Source of the DNA: Winkia neuii
GTDB taxonomy: Bacteria; Actinomycetota; Actinomycetes; Actinomycetales; Actinomycetaceae
Direction of reading: 5' to 3'
DNA: 64,000 nucleotides
Assembly (NCBI RefSeq): GCF_029011175.1
Contig: NZ_CP118946.1
Coordinates: 2,042,680 to 2,106,679 of the forward strand
In this document: positions 1-9,800 of the stretch, in pieces
How the letters are laid out: every line of letters begins with the position of its first letter
How positions within the stretch are numbered: the stretch's first letter is position 1
The notes under the pieces: generated by a model
The model's input: the letters and a program-made list of their open reading frames with translations, nothing else
What the model was told of the DNA's origin: nothing
Databases searched by the model: none
Translations under genes and position numbers: made by a program

Positions 1-1433
1 CCGAGAACTCCTCGATGGAGTCTCGCACTATCGAGCCCGTCCCCCGCTCTGAACGCCACGGCAAGGCCTCTAGCCAGTTCACCCTGTGGCTTGGAGCGAA
101 CCTACAAATCACCGCGATCGTCAATGGCACGCTCGGCGTCCTAGTGGGGGCAGACCCCATCTGGGCGATCATCGGCATGCTGATCGGCAACGTCCTAGCA
201 GGAGCAGTCACCGCACTGCACTCGGCGCAAGGCCCCAAGCTAGGCCTGCCCCAGATGATATCCTCACGCGCCCAGTTCGGCGTATACGGCGCCATCTTGC
301 CGCTAGTGCTGACCGTACTGATGTACATCGGTTTCGCCGGCACTGGCACGGTCCTGTCCGGGCAAGCTATCAACCGCATGTTCGGCATGAGCATCGAGCA
401 GCCCGTCTTCGGCATCATCGTCTTTGGCGTAATCACCGCGATCATTGCGGTACTCGGCTACAAGTACATTCACAAGCTGGGAAGCCTAGCTTCCTGGGCA
501 GGCCTGATCATGCTGGCCTACCTGGGAGTGCGCATGTTCACCAAGTACGACGTGTTCGCTGCCTTCCAAGGCAACCACTTCCACTTCGTCTCCTTCCTAC
601 TGTGCATCGCCCTCGGCGCTGGCTGGCAGTTGACTTTCGGCCCCTACGTGGCCGACTACTCCCGTTACCTGCCCTTCGAAACGTCCTCGTCCTCGGTATT
701 CTGGTGGACCCTAGGCGGACTGGTTTGCGGCGCCCAGATCTCGATGATCTTCGGCGTACTGCTCGCCTCCCTGCCCACCGCTAAAGGCCAGGGCTTCATC
801 ACCAACCAGGTGGGCTTCCTAGGCACCCTGGGTGGCGGCGGCTTCATTGCGATCATCATTTACCTGGTGATCACCATTGGCAAGCTAACCGTCAACACGC
901 TGAACGCCTACGGCGGTTGCATGACGATCATGACGACCATGTCCTCGTTTGGCTCTGACAAGCAGAAGGGCTTCAACCAGAAGGTGCGCACCGGCATCAT
1001 CGTGGCGTTCATCCTGGCCTCGGTCATCTTCGCGCTTGTAGCATCCGCGGACTTCTTGGCATCGTTCAAGTCATTCATTTTGACCCTGCTGATGGCCTTC
1101 ACCCCGTGGACCGCGATCAACCTGATCGACTACTACCTGATCTCTAAGGAACGAGTCGACATTCCCGCCCTCTACGATCCGAACGGTCGCTACGGCAAGT
1201 ACAACGTACCCGCCCTGACCGCCTACATCGTGGGCATCCTGGCACAGATCCCGTTCCTAAACTCCGACTTCTACACCGGCCCGATGACGAAGGTGCTAGG
1301 CGGAGCTGACATTTCGTGGATCGTCGGCCTGATCGTCCCCGCGATCATCTACTGGGCTTGGGGGCGCACCGCAGTGAGCGTGCCAGAGCACACCATCTAC
1401 TTCTATGACGACGAAAAGGAACCAGTGAAATGA
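1..1433 (+). CDS. NCS1-family permease (cytosine/purine/hydantoin-type), possibly 5'-truncated
   Basis: Polytopic inner-membrane transporter of the nucleobase:cation symporter-1 family. The reading frame is open from the left edge; the first ATG is at 15 (472 aa from there). The N-terminal SERHGK segment followed by LWLGANLQI, and the later GPYVADYSRYLP motif, are typical of NCS1 permeases such as CodB. About twelve hydrophobic segments are visible. No ribosome-binding site is seen in the 14 bases before the ATG, and the frame continues upstream as Glu-Asn-Ser-Ser, so the true start may lie outside the window. The stop overlaps the start of the CoA-transferase gene by 4 bases (ATGA), implying coupling. 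Family members move cytosine, purines, allantoin, hydantoins, thiamine or pyridoxine. The link to a Fix/CoA-transferase cluster suggests a different or unusual substrate. Family confidence is high; substrate unknown. Confidence 0.85.
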   Translation, partial: ENSSMESRTIEPVPRSERHGKASSQFTLWLGANLQITAIVNGTLGVLVGADPIWAIIGMLIGNVLAGAVTALHSAQGPKLGLPQMISSRAQFGVYGAILPLVLTVLMYIGFAGTGTVLSGQAINRMFGMSIEQPVFGIIVFGVITAIIAVLGYKYIHKLGSLASWAGLIMLAYLGVRMFTKYDVFAAFQGNHFHFVSFLLCIALGAGWQLTFGPYVADYSRYLPFETSSSSVFWWTLGGLVCGAQISMIFGVLLASLPTAKGQGFITNQVGFLGTLGGGGFIAIIIYLVITIGKLTVNTLNAYGGCMTIMTTMSSFGSDKQKGFNQKVRTGIIVAFILASVIFALVASADFLASFKSFILTLLMAFTPWTAINLIDYYLISKERVDIPALYDPNGRYGKYNVPALTAYIVGILAQIPFLNSDFYTGPMTKVLGGADISWIVGLIVPAIIYWAWGRTAVSVPEHTIYFYDDEKEPVK

Positions 1434-2587
1434 GCGAAACTAAGGGCGTCCTCGACGGCGTCAAAGTGTTGGATCTGTCCCGCGTGCTAGCAGGCCCGTA
1501 TTGCGCGGCCCAGCTGGCAGACCTGGGTGCAGACGTAGTGAAAATCGAGTCCCCTCGCGGCGATGACGCGCGCGGCCTTGGCCCGTTCAAGGACAAGGAA
1601 TCCGTGTACTTCGCGATTCTGAACCGGAACAAACGGTCCGTCACCATGAACTTGAAGGACGAGGGCGACAAGGCGGCTTTCATGGACTTGGTGCGTGAAG
1701 CCGACGTCCTGATCGAAAATTACCGGCCGGGCGTAACTTCCCGTCTGGGCATCGACTGGGACACTCTCAAAGAGGTAAACCCGAAGCTGATTTACGCTTC
1801 CCTGTCCGGGTTCGGCCAGGACGGCCCGTTCGCCAAGCGCCCTGCCTACGACCTGATCGTGCAGGCCATGACCGGCATCATGGATGCCACCGGGCAAGAG
1901 GGCGGCGAGCCGACCCGCGTCGGCGAATCCCTAGGCGACGTGGTGGCCGGCATGTTCATGGGCTGGTCCGTGTGCGCGGCACTGTTCGATCGCACCCGCA
2001 CCGACCAGGGCAAGCACATCGACGTGTCGATGTTCGATTCAATGCTTGCCTTGCAGGTCACCGCCGCTTCGATGCAGGCCGCAACCGGCAAGCTGCCTGG
2101 CCGCATCGGCAACCGCCACCCCGTGTCGGTACCGTTCGACACTTACCCCACCAAGGACGGCATGGTTGCTATTGCCGTTGCTAACGACATCCTGTGGGGC
2201 CGCCTGGCCACCGTTATGGGCCACGAGGACCTGGCCGAGAACCCGGATTACCTGGGCGACCAGAACAGGTCGGACAAGCTGGAGGAACTGACCGAGCTGG
2301 TCTCCTCCTGGACCAGGACCCTGACCACCGAAGAGGCTTTGCAGGCTACAGAAAAGGGCGGCATTCCCGCAGCCCCGATCTGGAACTTGACGCAGGCCCT
2401 GGAGTCGGAGCAGGTGCGCTACCGCAACACCCTGGGCAGCTTCGACCACCCGATCATTGGCTCCACCCAGTACGTGCGTTACCCCGTGCGTTTTGAAACT
2501 GAAGAGCCCGATACCGAATTCACCACCGCCCCCAGCCCCGCCCTCGGCGAATCTACCGCCGCGGACGTGCTTGAGAGCTGGAAGTAG
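1430..2587 (+). CDS. CaiB/BaiF-family (class III) CoA transferase
   Basis: 385 aa, full length for class III CoA transferases, which swap CoA between carboxylic acids. The N-terminal GVKVLDLSRVLAGP and LGADVVKIE segments, the NRNKRSV motif and the RVGESLGD segment are hallmarks. Asp170 sits where formyl-CoA transferase has its catalytic Asp169. It overlaps the upstream permease by 4 bases and is followed after 15 bases by fixA, so it is part of the same operon. In E. coli the homologue CaiB passes CoA between carnitine intermediates and works alongside fixABCX. Here the acid substrate is not known, because no crotonobetainyl-CoA reductase or hydratase is in the window; such genes may lie upstream. 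The family call is secure, the substrate is not. Confidence 0.9.
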   Translation: MSETKGVLDGVKVLDLSRVLAGPYCAAQLADLGADVVKIESPRGDDARGLGPFKDKESVYFAILNRNKRSVTMNLKDEGDKAAFMDLVREADVLIENYRPGVTSRLGIDWDTLKEVNPKLIYASLSGFGQDGPFAKRPAYDLIVQAMTGIMDATGQEGGEPTRVGESLGDVVAGMFMGWSVCAALFDRTRTDQGKHIDVSMFDSMLALQVTAASMQAATGKLPGRIGNRHPVSVPFDTYPTKDGMVAIAVANDILWGRLATVMGHEDLAENPDYLGDQNRSDKLEELTELVSSWTRTLTTEEALQATEKGGIPAAPIWNLTQALESEQVRYRNTLGSFDHPIIGSTQYVRYPVRFETEEPDTEFTTAPSPALGESTAADVLESWK

Positions 2588-2602
2588 CAAGGAGAGGAAA
2601 AC

Positions 2603-3364
2603 ATGAGCGTAGTTGTTGCATACAAGTTTGCGCCGAACCCGCAGAACGCTTCTGTAAGCGCAGATGGCGCCGTCGACTGGTCGCGCGCCAAAGAGGCAAT
2701 AAGCGAATACGATCCGGTTGCTATGACCGTTGCCCGCACCATGGCAGATGCCGAGGGCGGCGAACTGGTTGGCATCACCGTCGGCTCCAAGAAGGCCAGC
2801 GCAGGCAACGCGGTAAAGACCGCTCTGGCGCGCGGACTTGACCGGGCCCTGTTGGTTTCGGACGACGAGACCGCAGAGTGGACTTCCACCAAGATTGCTT
2901 CTGCTCTGGCAGACCTTACCGGCCGCGTCGAGGGCGCGACTGCCCTGGTTACCGGTTCGGCCTCTATCGACGAGGGCGCAGGCCTGGTTCCTGCCCTGGT
3001 CGCCGGCTACTTGGGGTGGCAGTGCTTCCTCGAAGTCCGCTCGGCAGAGAAGACTACCGCGGGCTGGAAGCTGGTCCAGGAAGTTCCCGGGGGCACCCGC
3101 ACTGTCGAGGTCGAAGGCAACATCGTGGTCTCTATTGCTGCCAATGCCGTAGAGGCGAAGACCCCGGGCATGCGCGACATCTTGGCTGCTGGCAAGAAGC
3201 CTTCTGAGGTTCTTGCCGCCTCCGATGTGAAGGCAACCGATGTTGTTGCCGAAGTATCTGCCCGTTCCGGTGCCTCCAACCAGGATCGCGCCCACAAGCT
3301 GTTCGAGGGCGAGAACGCCGCCAGCGAGCTTGCTGATGCCCTGCGCGCAGCCGGCCTGAAGTAG
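2603..3364 (+). CDS. fixA: Electron transfer flavoprotein beta subunit, FixA
   Basis: 253 aa, ETF beta/FixA family. The N-terminus (VVVAYKFAPNP), the EYDPVAMTVA segment and a nucleotide-binding-like core match the family. It pairs with FixB to form a flavin heterodimer that moves electrons to or from FixC. A strong Shine-Dalgarno (AAGGAGAGG, 2589-2597) precedes the ATG. The order caiB-like, fixA, fixB, fixC, fixX with gaps of 0-15 bases is the canonical fix layout. FixABCX complexes bifurcate electrons from NADH to quinone and a low-potential carrier. In the carnitine pathway they feed an acyl-CoA reductase. The partner reductase is not visible here. Confidence 0.92.
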   Translation: MSVVVAYKFAPNPQNASVSADGAVDWSRAKEAISEYDPVAMTVARTMADAEGGELVGITVGSKKASAGNAVKTALARGLDRALLVSDDETAEWTSTKIASALADLTGRVEGATALVTGSASIDEGAGLVPALVAGYLGWQCFLEVRSAEKTTAGWKLVQEVPGGTRTVEVEGNIVVSIAANAVEAKTPGMRDILAAGKKPSEVLAASDVKATDVVAEVSARSGASNQDRAHKLFEGENAASELADALRAAGLK

Positions 3365-3376
3365 TTAGGACTAATC

Positions 3377-4252
3377 ATGAGCAACACTTTTGTAATTGCA
3401 ACTAATCCGCAGGTGGCAGCCGTTTTGGAGGCTGCGGGCAAGACTGGCGACGTGACTGTCGTAGCGGTTGGCACCCCGGCTGGTCCCTTCTCGGATGCCG
3501 CCAAGGTAGTCAGCGTCGATTTGGGCGAGGGCGTCCCCGCCGAAGCAGCAGCGGCCTCCGTGGCGAAGCTGATTGCCGCTGGCGATCCCGGCCTGGTCTT
3601 CGCCTCTGACGCTCCCACCGATCGCGTGCTTGCAGGCGCCGTTGCGGCCGCCCTCGACGCCCCGATCTTCCGTGGCGTCAAGGAGGTTTCCGCAGACTCG
3701 GTGACCGTGGCACGCTTCGGTGGCATCACCGAGGAAACCCTTCCGACCTCGCAGAAGCTGGTGCTCCTGCTGGACGGCGGCAAGGACGTAGCCGGAAGCG
3801 GGGCCCAGGCAGAAGCGGCGGAAGCCGAGCTGTCCCCCGCCAAGGTAGTGGCTGAAGAAACCGGCGCTGGCACCCAGGTAAATCTGGGCGCGGCAGGCAA
3901 GATTGTTGCCTGTGGGCGCGGCTTCAAGAAGGAAGAAGATCTGCAGCTGGCACGCGACCTGGCTGCGGCGGTAGGCGCGGAAGTAGCCTGCTCGCGTCCT
4001 CTAGCCGAGGGCGCCGACTGGTTCGATCGCGACCTGTACGTAGGCGTTTCGGGCGCCAAGGTGGCACCCGACTTCTACTTCGCCCTGGGCATTTCCGGGC
4101 AGCTACAGCACACCGCTGGCATGCAGGATTCGAAGACGGTCGTCGCGATCAACTCTGACGAGAACGCGCCGATCTTCAAACTGGCAGATTACGGCATTGT
4201 TGGCGACCTGTACGAGGTGCTGCCCGCACTGACCGAAGCACTCTCTAAGTAA
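3377..4252 (+). CDS. fixB: Electron transfer flavoprotein alpha subunit, FixB
   Basis: 291 aa, ETF alpha/FixB. The C-terminal FAD domain is clear: the GVSGAKVAPDFYFALGISGQ stretch, QHTAGM, AINSDENAPIF and ADYGIVGD are textbook ETF-alpha signatures that bind FAD. The N-terminal half is a Rossmann-like ETF domain shared with FixA. It starts 12 bases after fixA and its TAA stop at 4250-4252 directly abuts the fixC reading frame. It forms the heterodimer with FixA that shuttles electrons to FixC/FixX. Length is close to FixB of E. coli. Confidence 0.92.
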   Translation: MSNTFVIATNPQVAAVLEAAGKTGDVTVVAVGTPAGPFSDAAKVVSVDLGEGVPAEAAAASVAKLIAAGDPGLVFASDAPTDRVLAGAVAAALDAPIFRGVKEVSADSVTVARFGGITEETLPTSQKLVLLLDGGKDVAGSGAQAEAAEAELSPAKVVAEETGAGTQVNLGAAGKIVACGRGFKKEEDLQLARDLAAAVGAEVACSRPLAEGADWFDRDLYVGVSGAKVAPDFYFALGISGQLQHTAGMQDSKTVVAINSDENAPIFKLADYGIVGDLYEVLPALTEALSK

Positions 4253-4267
4253 ATGGAAGACGGGGTC

Positions 4268-5560
4268 ATGAACGACGTAGATTTTGAAGTAATCGTTGTT
4301 GGGGCTGGCATCGCTGGCATGACTTGTGCCTACCTGCTGGCACAGCAGGGACACGAAGTACTGCTTGTAGAACGCGGCACCGAACCGGGCACAAAGAACC
4401 TGTCCGGGGGCGTGTTCTACTGCAAGATTATGCAGGATATTTTCCCTGATTTTCTTGAGCAGGCGCCATACGAACGCAAGATTGCCCGCAACATCTTGTC
4501 GTTCATGACCCCCACTGCCGCCACGAACGTCGACTACTGGGACGGTCGCCTGGGTGAGGATTCGACCGCCGTCACTGTGCTGCGCGCAAAGTTCGACCCG
4601 TGGCTGGCCGAGAAGTGTGAAGAGGCCGGCGTGGTGATCATGCCCGGCATCAAGGTTGAAGAGCTGCTGCGCGAGGGCGACAAGATTGTTGGCATTAGCG
4701 CTGGCGGTGAAGAGCTGCACGCCCACGTGGTTGTTGCGGCCGACGGGGTCAACTCGTTCTTGGCCCAGAAAGCGGGCATCCGGGAAAAGGAGCCCACCGA
4801 GAACCTGGCCGTGGGCGTAAAGTCCGTGATCAAACTTGGCGAGGCCGAAGTGTCCAAACGCTTTGGGGTGCGCGACGGCGACGGCCTCGCCTACGCCATG
4901 GTTGGCGACTGCACTCAGGGCGTCGCCGGGGGCGGGTTCTTCTACACGAACACTGACTCGGTGTCTATCGGCGTGGTGCTGCGCCTGGACGACCTGGTAA
5001 AGAAGGGTAAGTCGTCCTCTGAGATTCACGACCACTTCCTGACCCACCCGGCCGTAAGCCAGTACCTTGAGGGCGGCGAGCTGATTGAATACGGCTGCCA
5101 CCTGATTGCCGAGGGCGGGCAGAAGATGCAGCACGACCTAGTGCGCGACGGCCTCGTGATCGTTGGGGACGCAGCCGGTTTCACGCTAAACACGGGCTTC
5201 ACCGTACGCGGCATGGATCTGGCGGCCGGATCTGGCAAAGCAGCAGCACAGGCCATCGACAAGGCCCTTGCTGCCGGCAACTTCAGCCAGGAGCAGCTGG
5301 AAGAATACACGCGCCTGGTAGACGAGTCGTTCGTGGGCAAGGACATGGCCACCTACTCGAAGGCCCCAAAGTTCCTTGAAAACCCTGAAATGTACGGCGA
5401 CATGGGCGAACTGGTCTCGAACGTACTGCACGGCATCTACAACCTAGACCTGTCCCCGCGCAAGAAGCTCTTGCCCACCGCCCTGGGCGCATTCAAGAAG
5501 TCGAAAATAGGCGCACTCCGCCTAGCAAAAATCGCTTTCGAAGCAGTGAGGTCCCTATAA
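4268..5560 (+). CDS. fixC: FixC-type FAD-dependent oxidoreductase (ETF:quinone oxidoreductase family)
   Basis: 430 aa from the preferred ATG at 4268. An in-frame ATG at 4253 touches the fixB stop, but GGAAG at 4255-4259 is well spaced for 4268, and family proteins begin near this point. The dinucleotide-binding GAGIAG motif lies about 10 residues in, followed by LVERG and the TKNLSGGVFY segment typical of FixC. The DGLVIVGDAAG motif near residue 300 contacts FAD, and TGFTVRGMDLAA follows. Membrane-associated, it receives electrons from FixAB and passes them to quinone or to FixX. Fourth gene of the fix module; its stop is 2 bases before fixX. Confidence 0.92.
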   Translation: MNDVDFEVIVVGAGIAGMTCAYLLAQQGHEVLLVERGTEPGTKNLSGGVFYCKIMQDIFPDFLEQAPYERKIARNILSFMTPTAATNVDYWDGRLGEDSTAVTVLRAKFDPWLAEKCEEAGVVIMPGIKVEELLREGDKIVGISAGGEELHAHVVVAADGVNSFLAQKAGIREKEPTENLAVGVKSVIKLGEAEVSKRFGVRDGDGLAYAMVGDCTQGVAGGGFFYTNTDSVSIGVVLRLDDLVKKGKSSSEIHDHFLTHPAVSQYLEGGELIEYGCHLIAEGGQKMQHDLVRDGLVIVGDAAGFTLNTGFTVRGMDLAAGSGKAAAQAIDKALAAGNFSQEQLEEYTRLVDESFVGKDMATYSKAPKFLENPEMYGDMGELVSNVLHGIYNLDLSPRKKLLPTALGAFKKSKIGALRLAKIAFEAVRSL

Positions 5561-5562
5561 AA

Positions 5563-5859
5563 ATGGCAGCACTAAAACTAGGCACAGTTACCGAACGACT
5601 AGCCAAGAACTCCTACGAGGTAGACGAGGGCAACTCCCACATTGAGGTCAATCAGGAAGCGGCCAAACGCACTGGTTTCGGCAAAGTGTTAGAGCGTGTT
5701 TGCCCAGCCCACGTGTACACAGCAAATGAAGACGGCAGCGTCGACGTGGAATACGCCGCCTGCCTTGAGTGCGGTACCTGCCTGGCAGTTGCCCCGCGGG
5801 AAGTGTTGCACTGGGTCTACCCCGAGGGCGCAATGGGCATCTCTTTCCGCGAAGGTTAG
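5563..5859 (+). CDS. fixX: FixX ferredoxin-like protein
   Basis: 98 aa, the usual FixX length. The cysteines of CPAHVY and CLECGTC form a C-x2-C-x2-C cluster plus one upstream Cys, the FixX arrangement for one iron-sulfur cluster. It ends with the conserved WVYPEGAMGISFREG-like tail. It acts as the low-potential electron carrier docking on FixC. The start lies 2 bases after the fixC stop, with no strong Shine-Dalgarno of its own, implying translational coupling. Last enzyme gene of the cluster, followed after 49 bases by the IclR-type regulator. Confidence 0.9.
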   Translation: MAALKLGTVTERLAKNSYEVDEGNSHIEVNQEAAKRTGFGKVLERVCPAHVYTANEDGSVDVEYAACLECGTCLAVAPREVLHWVYPEGAMGISFREG

Positions 5860-5908
5860 CGGAAAACTGCAATAGTAGATACACGCTAAATGTTGGAAGG
5901 GGGAGGCC

Positions 5909-6691
5909 GTGGCAACAAGTAACTCTGCTGCTAATGTGTTGCGCATCCTGAATTCGCTAGCGGGACACATCAAGCCACTGACCGCTGCGTCTTTGGCTCG
6001 CGAGCTATCCATGTCGCGGTCCACCACCTACCGCATACTGGGCACGTTGGTCGAGTTCGGCTACGTGTCCCATGACCAGGAGACCGGCCGGTTTTCACTA
6101 GGCGTGCGCGCCTACGAACTGGCCTGGGCGTACCAGCGGCAGGAACCACTGCGGCGAATAGCCCTAACCGTGGTTGAGCACATCGTCGATCAGGTTCATC
6201 AAAGCGCGCACTTCGCTGTTCTTAGCGGCAAAGACGTCATCTACGTGGTAGAACAGCGCGGCTCAATGGGCCTGTCGCTAGTTACCGACGTCGGGGTGCG
6301 CCTGCCTGCCGAACTGACCGCGTCCGGGCAGGCCATGCTGGCGCAGCTGAGCGACAAGCAGGTATCCGCCCTCTACCCTTCTAACCGGTATTTGGCCGAC
6401 CGCACTGGTTCCGGCCCAAAAACTGTGGTTGAGTTGCAGGAAATCCTGGCGCAAACCCGTGCCCGCGGATGGGCCCAGGAAGTAGAGAACATTACTCCCG
6501 GGTGGTCTACGGTAGCCGTTGCCGTGCTAGACAATTCTGGCTATCCCATCGGGTCGCTAGCAATGACCTACCATTCGACCGATCTACCTGAAGACAGGTT
6601 GCTGCCGCTGATTAGCAAACTCAAGCAGGCCGCTGCCGCCATTGGCTACCGTGCCGGCGCTGAGCACCAGGCTCACTTCCACGGAGCATAA
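5909..6691 (+). CDS. IclR-family transcriptional regulator
   Basis: 260 aa with the two IclR domains. An N-terminal winged helix (about residues 5-70, with SLARELSMSRSTTYRILGTL as recognition region) is followed by a C-terminal effector-binding domain (about 80-250), including the VEQRGSMGLSLVTDVG and ELTASGQAMLAQL segments. The start is GTG, supported by GGGAGG at 5900-5905. It lies directly downstream of fixX on the same strand, so it probably controls the permease/CoA-transferase/fix operon in response to its substrate or a CoA-linked intermediate. That role is inferred from position only. IclR proteins often govern aromatic, acetate or nucleobase catabolism. Confidence 0.88.
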   Translation: MATSNSAANVLRILNSLAGHIKPLTAASLARELSMSRSTTYRILGTLVEFGYVSHDQETGRFSLGVRAYELAWAYQRQEPLRRIALTVVEHIVDQVHQSAHFAVLSGKDVIYVVEQRGSMGLSLVTDVGVRLPAELTASGQAMLAQLSDKQVSALYPSNRYLADRTGSGPKTVVELQEILAQTRARGWAQEVENITPGWSTVAVAVLDNSGYPIGSLAMTYHSTDLPEDRLLPLISKLKQAAAAIGYRAGAEHQAHFHGA

Positions 6692-6811
6692 CTATCCCCG
6701 CACCGAGAGCACACCAGTTTGCCCAGGGCACACTGAACAGTTCGCATTTCGGTGAGCTTTCAGCAATCCACTGTGCTTTCGACAGCCCGATGCGCTTTGG
6801 CCATTGCATAA

Positions 6812-6848
6812 AGAGGCCGCGCACCCAACTTGTGACTGCGCGGCCTCT
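6812..6848. terminator. Hairpin terminator at the 3' end of putA
   Basis: Perfect 12-bp inverted repeat: AGAGGCCGCGCA at 6812-6823 pairs with 6837-6848 across a 13-base loop. It sits 13 bases beyond the putA stop and 120 bases after the IclR stop. The two genes converge, so it can serve both. No clear T tract follows on either strand. Confidence 0.7.
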
Positions 6849-6861
6849 GCAACCACTCAAA

Positions 6862-9800
6862 TTAGATTTCTACCCGATCCCCCAGCGGCGTGGGATTACC
6901 GAAGCGGTGGTTGGTAAACGACACGGCTTGCTCGTGGACGAACGGAAGTAGTTCCACGCGACCGCTAACCGTAACCGGTTGCGACCAGATTGCCACGTCG
7001 GCCACCAATTCCTTGGGTAGGGTAGCAGCCACCTGCGTCGGGTCTCCGCCTAGCATCCGCAGTCGAGCGTCGTACCCGGCTTCCTTCGCCCAACCGGGAA
7101 CGCCCTCAAGGAAAGCCTCCTTGCTTTCGAGGACGAAGGGAACATGCTGGCGGCGTAAGAATTCGCGCACCTGCGCAGGAAGCTCTGCAGCCGATACGCT
7201 CACCTGTGAGCCTGCCGCCAGTCCGGCCGCGACCACGCCAAGTAGCTGCCAAGGCTTCTCGCCCTGGGCAAGGCGTACTAGGACGGGCACGGCCTCGTAG
7301 CGCAGCACGTTGCGTTCCACCCCAAGGGCAGATGGGTCGTGGCCGACACCAAATTCCTTTTCGCCCCACTCTTGCGCGGAAACTGCCAGGGCCTGCACGT
7401 ACTGTCCGCCCTGGTCCAAAGTGGTAGCACTTTGGTAGGCGTCCGCCAAAGCCGGGTTAGAGAGCGAACGTCCAGTGATCTGGGAGGCGTCAACGTCTGT
7501 GCGTTCCCAATTGCCGAGGCCGAACAGGTAGGACGGCCCACCTGCTTTAGTGCCAGCCCCAACGGCAGAGCGCTTCCACCCGCCGAAGGGCTGGCGGCGC
7601 ACAATCGCTCCGGTAATTCCCCTGTTTACATACACGTTGCCGGCGCGCACATGGTCTAGCCAGTAGTTAATTTCGTCAGCATCCAGGCTGTGGATGCCTG
7701 CCGTCAGGCCAAATTCGGTGGCGTTTTGCAGTTTGACCGCCTGCTCCAGGGTGTCGGCCCGCATGACCCCCAGGATCGGCCCGAAGTATTCGGTCAGGTG
7801 GTATTCGCTGCCCGGTTGCACGTTGGCGCGCACGCCCGGGCTCCACAATTTGCCCGACTCGTCTAGCTGACGCGGGGTAACGGCCCAGTGTTCGCCCTGT
7901 CCCAACGTGGTGAGGCCGCGCAGCAGCTTGCCCGATGCGGGAGAAACCAGCGGCCCCATCTGCGTGTCTAGCTGCCAGGGGTAGCCCACCTTCAGAGACT
8001 CGACCGCGTCGACTAGCTGGTCGTGGAAGCGCCGCGAGCGCCCGACCGACCCGACCAGGATCACGGTCGAGCATGCGGAACATTTCTGTCCGGCATGCCC
8101 GAAGGCGGAGTTGACTACGTCGCGCACCGCCAGGTCCAGGTCGGCGTGCGGGGTAACAATAATGGAGTCCTTGCCGGAGGTTTCGGCTAGCACCTGCAGG
8201 CCGGGACGCCAGGACTTGAACAGCCTGGCGGTGTCGATAGAACCGGTCAGGATTACGCGTTCTACCAGTGGGTTTTCGATGAGGGCGCGGCCCAGCTCGC
8301 CCTCGGATAGGTCCACTAGTTTCAGCACGTCGCGAGGAACGCCCGCGTCCCACATTGCCTGCGCCAGCATGGCTCCCGTGCGGCGGGCTTCGCGGGCGGG
8401 CTTGAAGACAACGCCGGCCCCGGAAGCGAGGGCGGCCAATACGCCGCCGGTGGGGATTGCCATGGGGAAGTTCCAGGGCGGGGTTACCGCAATAACCTTC
8501 GCGGGGGTGAACTTCGCGCCGGGCAGGGAATGCAGCGTGTTGGCCTGCTCTGCGTAGTAGTGGGCAAAGTCGGCGGCCTCAGAAACTTCCACGTCGCCCT
8601 GGTCAATGGTTTTGCCTGCCTCGGAGCCGGCTACCTCGATCAGTTCGCCGCGGCGTTTAGACAGCAGCACGCCAACCTGGTGCAGGATGTCCACGCGTTC
8701 TTGTAGCGGACGGGCTGCCCATTCCTTGCCGCCGCGGGCCGCTTCTTCGACGATCTTCTGCAGCTGGTCTTCAGAGGTTACTGCTGCTTCCTCGATGACC
8801 AGGCATCCCTTTTCGCTATCTTTCATGGAGTCGGCGATCTGGCGCGCCCACTGCAGGTTGGCTGGCAGGGACGGGTCTGAATCTGGCGTGTTCTGGAATT
8901 GCCAGTTGCCCGCTTCGTCGGTGACGATCGCCTTGATCTCGGCTTCGCCCTCTTCTAGGCGATTCTGTTTGCGGGCAGGGCCTACCGGGTCGTCAAAAGC
9001 ATGGGAGAGGGCGGCGCTGAAGCGGTCTTGTTCGCGCTGCAGCAGGGCCTCGTTTTGGTCCAGTTCGAAAATGGAAGACATGAAGTTGGACGGCAGCGAG
9101 TTCTCTTCTAGCCTGCGCACCAGGTAGGCGATCGCCACATCGTATTCCTCCGGGTTGACGATGGGCACGTAGAAGAGCAGGTGGCCGACGTCCTCGGTTA
9201 CGGCAGCTGCCTGCTGGGTTGCCATGCCCGCCAGCATTTCGAATTCGATCCCGTCGGTGTGTAAGATGCCGCGCTTCTTGGCCAGCTCGTAGGCAAATCC
9301 CACAGTAAACAGGTTCATGCCGGCCACGCCGATAGTCACGTTCTTCGTGTGTTCGGGGCGCAGCGCCCAATCGAGGACGCGGATGTAGTTCGCGTCTGTC
9401 GTTTCTTTGTTCGGTTGGGTCACCATGTCCCACCCATGCACGGTTGCTTCCACGCGCTCCATGGAAAGGTTGGCACCCTTTACGACTCGCACCTTAATTG
9501 GTGAGCCACCATTCTGGACGCGCTGTGCCGCCCAAGCCTGCAGATCCTGCATGGCAGGAAGCGAATCCGGCAGGTATGCCTGCAGCACGATCCCAGCCTT
9601 CAAGTCCTTGAATTCCTCGCGGTCAAGGATCTTCTTGAACACGTCGATGGTCAGGTGCAGGTCGTGGTATTCTTCCATGTCCAAGTTGATGAACTTCTTT
9701 GGGGAATAGCTGTTTGCCTTGCGGTATAGCGGCATCAGAGCTTCAACCGCGTAGTCTACGGCCTGTTGGTAGGCCCACGGGTTGTGCGGGCCGATTACGG

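Noticed and set aside
2039-3295. A 418-codon open frame on the minus strand opposite the CoA-transferase and fixA genes
   Set aside because: The plus-strand genes are clear family members; the antisense frame is low-complexity and results from high third-position G+C.
4103-5134. A 343-codon open frame antisense to fixB and fixC
   Set aside because: Shadow of conserved genes on the plus strand.
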